In this document: in pieces, positions 6,492 to 10,083 of the stretch
Position numbering within the stretch: the stretch's first letter is position 1
How the letters are laid out: each line of letters begins with the position of its first letter
Origin: Wenzhouxiangella sp.
GTDB taxonomy: Bacteria; Pseudomonadota; Gammaproteobacteria; Xanthomonadales; Wenzhouxiangellaceae
Assembly: GCA_007123575.1 (NCBI GenBank)
Contig: SKKV01000163.1
Location: 1-10,083, forward strand
Reading direction: 5' to 3'
DNA length: 10,083 bases
The notes under the pieces: generated by a model
The model's database searches: none
What the model was told of the DNA's origin: nothing
What the model saw: only the letters and a program-made list of their open reading frames with translations
Translations under genes and position numbers: made by a program

Positions 6492-7069
6492 TCGTGCAGC
6501 TGAAAGGCACTTTGATCAGCAAGCGTCCGCCGCTGCTGGCCGTGGATGTCAGCGGCGTCGGCTACGAGGTTGAGGCGCCGTTGAGCGTGTTTGACCAGCT
6601 GCCGGCGGTCGGCGAGCCGGTCACCCTGCTGACCCAGATGATCGTGCGCGAGGACTCGCAGACCCTGTATGGCTTCAGCCGCGAATCCGACCGCGCCCTG
6701 TTTCGCGAACTGCTCAAGGTCTCGGGCGTGGGCCCACGCCTGGCCCTGGCGATACTGTCGGGCGTCAGCGGCAATGACTTTGCCCTGATGGTCGAGGCCG
6801 GCGATGCCCAGGCATTGACCCGACTGCCCGGCATTGGCAAGAAAACCGCCGAGCGCTTGATCCTGGAAATGCGCGGCCGGTTGCCGGAACAGGAAGGCGG
6901 CGGTGCAGCCGCGGCTGTCGGCGATGCCGCCGCCGAGGCGCGCGCGGCCCTGGCGGCGCTGGGTTATTCATCGGCAGAAGCCCTGAAAATGGTCCGAGCC
7001 GTCGCCAACCAGGACCAGCCCGCCGAGGCGCTGATTCGTGCCGCCCTGAAACAGAAAATGAGCGGATGA
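6488..7069 (+). CDS. ruvA: Holliday junction DNA-binding subunit RuvA
   Basis: RuvA binds four-way junctions as a tetramer and loads the RuvB motor. The product has 193 residues from ATG 6488, near the family norm of about 200. The frame is open far upstream, but MIVQLKGTLI is the classic N-terminus. The OB-fold domain spans about 1-62 and keeps the acidic pin pair E55-D56 in VREDSQTLYGF. Two helix-hairpin-helix motifs follow: LLKVSGVGPRLALAIL (75-90) and LTRLPGIGKKTAERLI (110-125). A flexible Gly/Ala linker (about 135-146) leads to the RuvB-binding domain III (147-193), which includes A-L-x-x-L-G-Y-S-S-x-E-A. It overlaps ruvC by 4 nt and is 7 nt from ruvB. Confidence 0.97.
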   Translation: MIVQLKGTLISKRPPLLAVDVSGVGYEVEAPLSVFDQLPAVGEPVTLLTQMIVREDSQTLYGFSRESDRALFRELLKVSGVGPRLALAILSGVSGNDFALMVEAGDAQALTRLPGIGKKTAERLILEMRGRLPEQEGGGAAAAVGDAAAEARAALAALGYSSAEALKMVRAVANQDQPAEALIRAALKQKMSG

Positions 7070-7076
7070 TCCGATC

Positions 7077-8105
<1,029 letters not shown>

Positions 8106-8116
8106 GATCACCGTAG

Positions 8117-8136
8117 CCCGGCCCAACGTGGCCGGG
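8117..8136. other. GC-rich hairpin after ruvB
   Basis: CCCGGCC (8117-8123) pairs perfectly with GGCCGGG (8130-8136) across a 6-nt loop, starting 12 nt after the ruvB stop. No T-run follows, so it is not a clear rho-independent terminator. It may protect the ruv mRNA 3' end, act as a partial attenuator before the tol genes, or be a REP-like unit. Confidence 0.45.
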
Positions 8137-8150
8137 GACCATCTCTAAAT

Positions 8151-8205
8151 CACCACCAAAACCTTGATCATCAGCACCCACTTGAAACCACCACCAAAAC
8201 CTTGA
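8151..8205. repeat. Duplicated C/A-rich leader sequence before ybgC
   Basis: A 17-bp word, CACCACCAAAACCTTGA, occurs at 8151-8167 and again at 8189-8205 (38-nt period). A looser related piece (CACCCACTTGAAA) lies between them at 8175-8187. The second copy ends 8 nt before the ybgC ATG. The stretch is nearly free of G and has no purine-rich ribosome binding site. Confidence 0.85.
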
Positions 8206-8213
8206 ATACCACC

Positions 8214-8624
8214 ATGAAATACCGGGTTTACTGGGAAGACACCGATGCCGGCGGCGTGGTTTACCACGCCCGCTACCTGCACTTTTTTGAACGCGCCCGA
8301 TCAGACTGGCTGCTCGGGCTGGGCTATCCCCAGGTGGAGCTTAAAAACAAGCTCAACCGCCTGTTCGCGGTCAGCCGCATGGACACCCACTTCATCAGCC
8401 CGGCGCGCCTGGAAGATGAACTTGAGGTCTCGGTCGTCGTCGAACAGGTTCGGCCCGCCTCGGTGTATTTCAGCCAGACCATCCATCGGGTGGCCGACGG
8501 CGAACTGCTGGCCCGGGCGGATGTCCGAGCGGTCTGTCTTGCCGCCGATACCTTCCGGCCGGCGCGGGCGCCGGCCGTGCTGTTTAGAGCGATCAGAAAA
8601 CTACAACGGGAAACGGATTCATGA
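8214..8624 (+). CDS. ybgC: Tol-Pal-associated acyl-CoA thioesterase YbgC
   Basis: This is a hot-dog-fold thioesterase. Family members hydrolyse short-chain or other acyl-CoAs and are linked to phospholipid and envelope metabolism. The product has 136 residues from ATG 8214, a normal length. The signature EDTDAGGVVYHARYLHFFERAR (residues 8-29) is split by a residue or two from E. coli YbgC and includes the catalytic aspartate, here D11. A TTG four codons upstream (8202) is possible, but ATG gives the usual MKYRVYWEDTD start. No Shine-Dalgarno precedes either start; the leader is a duplicated C/A-rich sequence. The TGA overlaps the tolQ ATG (ATGA at 8621-8624), fixing it as first gene of the tol cluster. 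Confidence 0.95.
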   Translation: MKYRVYWEDTDAGGVVYHARYLHFFERARSDWLLGLGYPQVELKNKLNRLFAVSRMDTHFISPARLEDELEVSVVVEQVRPASVYFSQTIHRVADGELLARADVRAVCLAADTFRPARAPAVLFRAIRKLQRETDS

Positions 8625-9313
8625 ATTCATCGCAAATGGGCATCTGGGAGCTGATCCTTGAAGCCAGTCTGCTGGTGCAGGGTGTCATGGCCCTGCTGGT
8701 ACTGGCCTCGCTGGCCTCCTGGATGGTGATCTTCAGCAAGCGCCGGCAGCTGGGCCGCGCCACGAAGCGTGCCAATGTCTTCGAAGAAAAGTTCTGGTCC
8801 GGCGCCGACTTGAACCAGCTCTATGACAAGGTGGCTGGCCAGTCGGACGGGCGCGAGGGTATTGAATCGATTTTTGAATCGGGTTTTCGTGAGTTTTCGC
8901 GGCTGCGAGAAGAGCGCCACCTCAATCCTGACACGCTCACCAACGGCGCCCAGCGGGCCATGCGCGTCACGCTGACCCGGGAGATGGAGCGTCTCGAGCA
9001 CCACTTGAGCTTTCTGGCCACGGTCGGGTCAGTCAGCCCTTACGTTGGCCTATTCGGTACGGTCTGGGGCATCATGAACTCCTTTCGCGGTCTGGCCGGC
9101 GCCCAGCAGGCCACCATTGCCATGGTCGCCCCCGGTATCGCCGAGGCCCTGATCGCCACGGCCATGGGTCTGTTCGCCGCCATTCCGGCGGTGGTCGCAT
9201 TCAACAAGTATTCCTCCCAGGTCGAGCGCCTGGAACTGCGCTACGACAACTTCAAGGAAGAATTCGCCGCCATTTTGCACCGCCAGGCTCGTCGCCTGGG
9301 CGAAAAGGCCTGA
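8621..9313 (+). CDS. tolQ: Tol-Pal proton-channel subunit TolQ
   Basis: TolQ is an inner-membrane protein that forms, with TolR, the proton-driven motor energising TolA during outer-membrane constriction at division. The product has 230 residues, matching E. coli TolQ. Three membrane segments are visible: about 16-38 (LLVQGVMALLVLASLASWMV), 131-155 with SPYVGLFGTVWGIM, and 169-193 with PGIAEALIATAMGLFAAIPA. A large cytoplasmic loop lies between the first and second. The polar threonines of the channel, T147 and T180, are present. The start chosen is the ATG overlapping the ybgC stop; an ATG at codon 6 (8636) is possible. MotA/TolQ/ExbB family; the TolQ rather than ExbB call rests on the ybgC and tolR-tolA context. 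Confidence 0.96.
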   Translation: MNSSQMGIWELILEASLLVQGVMALLVLASLASWMVIFSKRRQLGRATKRANVFEEKFWSGADLNQLYDKVAGQSDGREGIESIFESGFREFSRLREERHLNPDTLTNGAQRAMRVTLTREMERLEHHLSFLATVGSVSPYVGLFGTVWGIMNSFRGLAGAQQATIAMVAPGIAEALIATAMGLFAAIPAVVAFNKYSSQVERLELRYDNFKEEFAAILHRQARRLGEKA

Positions 9314-9319
9314 TTGGCG

Positions 9320-9745
9320 ATGTCAGAGCATTACATCAGGCGCCGACGCAAGCGCATGTCGGAAATGAACGTCGTGCCCTACATCGACGTCATGCTGGTG
9401 CTGTTGGTCATTTTCATGATTACCGCGCCGTTGATGAACCTGGGCGTGGAAATCGACCTGCCGCAGGCCACTGCCGAGCCGCTCAGCGACCAGGGTGATC
9501 CACTGATGGTGACCGTGACCCGCAACGGCGACTTTTTTCTCGATACTGGTGACCAGCCGCAGTTGGTCGATGGTGAAACCCTGGTCAGCACGATTGCCGC
9601 CATTGCTGCGCGCAATCCCGATTTACAAGTGCTGGTTGGCGGTGATCGTGACGCGGCCTACCAGCACATCTATGCCGCGATGGTCTACCTGCAGCGCGCT
9701 GGCGTGCCGTCGGTCGGGCTGATCGGTGATCCGGAAGAAGACTGA
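9320..9745 (+). CDS. tolR: Tol-Pal motor subunit TolR
   Basis: TolR is the ExbD/TolR-family partner of TolQ: a single-pass inner-membrane protein with a periplasmic domain that binds peptidoglycan in the activated state. The product has 141 residues from ATG 9320. A basic cytoplasmic start (YIRRRRKR) is followed by EMNVVPYIDVMLVLLVIFMI, whose D23 is the conserved protonatable aspartate, and then a periplasmic domain to residue 141. A TTG at 9314, directly after the tolQ stop, is an alternative start and is better spaced (5 nt) from AAAGG at 9304-9308; ATG 9320 has that site at 11 nt. It lies 6 nt after tolQ and 30 nt before tolA. Confidence 0.95.
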   Translation: MSEHYIRRRRKRMSEMNVVPYIDVMLVLLVIFMITAPLMNLGVEIDLPQATAEPLSDQGDPLMVTVTRNGDFFLDTGDQPQLVDGETLVSTIAAIAARNPDLQVLVGGDRDAAYQHIYAAMVYLQRAGVPSVGLIGDPEED

Positions 9746-9775
9746 CCGACCTCCGAACGGCATGGCCGACAGCAA

Positions 9776-10083
9776 ATGATCTCGCGAGAGCGCAAACAGG
9801 CACTGAAGGACGGCCTGCAGGCATTCGGCCTGGCCGTGGCCGTGCACCTGGCCTTTGGCCTGCTACTGTTTATCGGTGCCTGGGACTGGCCGCGTTTCGA
9901 TCGGCCCGATCCGCCCGTGCGGGTGACCCTGGTCGATATGGGGCCGATGATCGAGCAGCGCCGTGCCGACGAGGCCGAGCGCCAGGCCGAGCAGGCCCGG
10001 CAGCGCGAGGTCGAGCAGGAACGCCAGCGTCAGCTAGAGCAACAACGCCAGGTCGAGCAGGCCCGGCGGGAGGAAGAGCAGCG
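9776..10083 (+). CDS. tolA: Tol-Pal envelope-spanning protein TolA, 5' part only
   Basis: The frame is open from ATG 9776 to the window edge (102 full codons). It encodes a short cytoplasmic start, one membrane anchor (about residues 15-34, AFGLAVAVHLAFGLLLFIGA), and a V-R-V-T-L-V-D-M stretch. From about residue 59 a highly charged Glu/Gln/Arg/Ala helix begins, the long periplasmic domain II of TolA. The C-terminal domain that contacts TolB and Pal lies beyond the window. ATG 9776 is the only possible start after the in-frame tolR stop at 9743; no strong ribosome site precedes it. A five-codon frame (ATG 9762 to TGA 9779) overlaps the start and may couple translation. TonB is the nearest alternative, but the tolQR context and helical repeat favour TolA. 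Confidence 0.93.
   Translation, partial: MISRERKQALKDGLQAFGLAVAVHLAFGLLLFIGAWDWPRFDRPDPPVRVTLVDMGPMIEQRRADEAERQAEQARQREVEQERQRQLEQQRQVEQARREEEQ

Noticed and set aside
8164..8205. Short TTG-started frame ending in a Pro-Pro-Pro-Lys-Pro leader before ybgC
   Set aside because: A polyproline leader would be attractive for translational control, but there is no ATG or ribosome site, and the prolines follow simply from the CCA-rich repeat.
9762..9779. Five-codon frame overlapping the tolA start
   Set aside because: It could couple translation, but such short frames arise by chance and no good ribosome site precedes it.

Overview
The window looks like chromosomal DNA of a high-GC gammaproteobacterium. 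The order yebC-ruvC-ruvA-ruvB-ybgC-tolQ-tolR-tolA is typical of Pseudomonas, Xanthomonadales and Chromatiales relatives. The left half carries secreted proteins, a Ser/Thr-kinase-like N-terminal remnant and palindromic tandem repeats, a combination that suggests a Wenzhouxiangella- or Xanthomonadales-like lineage. The taxon is inferred, not proven.

Region 1 (1-1059) is genomic debris. It holds the 3' end of an IS91-type (Y2) transposase gene. A cluster of 66-bp palindromic tandem repeats interrupts that gene and shifts its frame. A non-coding stretch follows, probably the end of the element. Next, on the minus strand, is an 83-codon remnant that resembles the N-terminal prefix of a Ser/Thr protein kinase and keeps a good ribosome binding site. 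It breaks off just where a kinase domain would be expected to begin, beside a CAAG tetranucleotide at 822-825. The simplest reading is that an IS91-type element landed in a kinase gene and later decayed.

Region 2 (1060-5143) has two convergent genes for exported proteins. The plus-strand gene encodes a protein of about 897 residues: signal peptide, a clan GH-A-like TIM-barrel glycoside hydrolase domain, and a C-terminal part with PD40/propeller-like segments. The minus-strand gene encodes a secreted protein of about 350 residues with no assigned function.

Region 3 (5144-8105) starts from a divergent intergenic region and carries yebC (ribosome-associated YebC/TACO1 family) followed by ruvC, ruvA and ruvB. 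YebC/RuvC and RuvC/RuvA overlap by stop/start codons and ruvA/ruvB are 7 nt apart, so this reads as one operon. RuvA and RuvB migrate Holliday junctions and RuvC cuts them. All key residues are present.

Region 4 (8106-10083) is the start of the tol-pal cluster: ybgC (acyl-CoA thioesterase), tolQ, tolR and the 5' part of tolA, which runs off the right edge. The 108 bp before ybgC contain a hairpin and a duplicated C/A-rich leader, with no recognisable Shine-Dalgarno sequence before ybgC. TolB, Pal and CpoB would be expected beyond the window.

I found no tRNA, rRNA, CRISPR array or clear new defence or metabolic system. The most unusual parts are the repeat cluster in the transposase relic, the IS-kinase junction, the two uncharacterised exported proteins and the ybgC leader.
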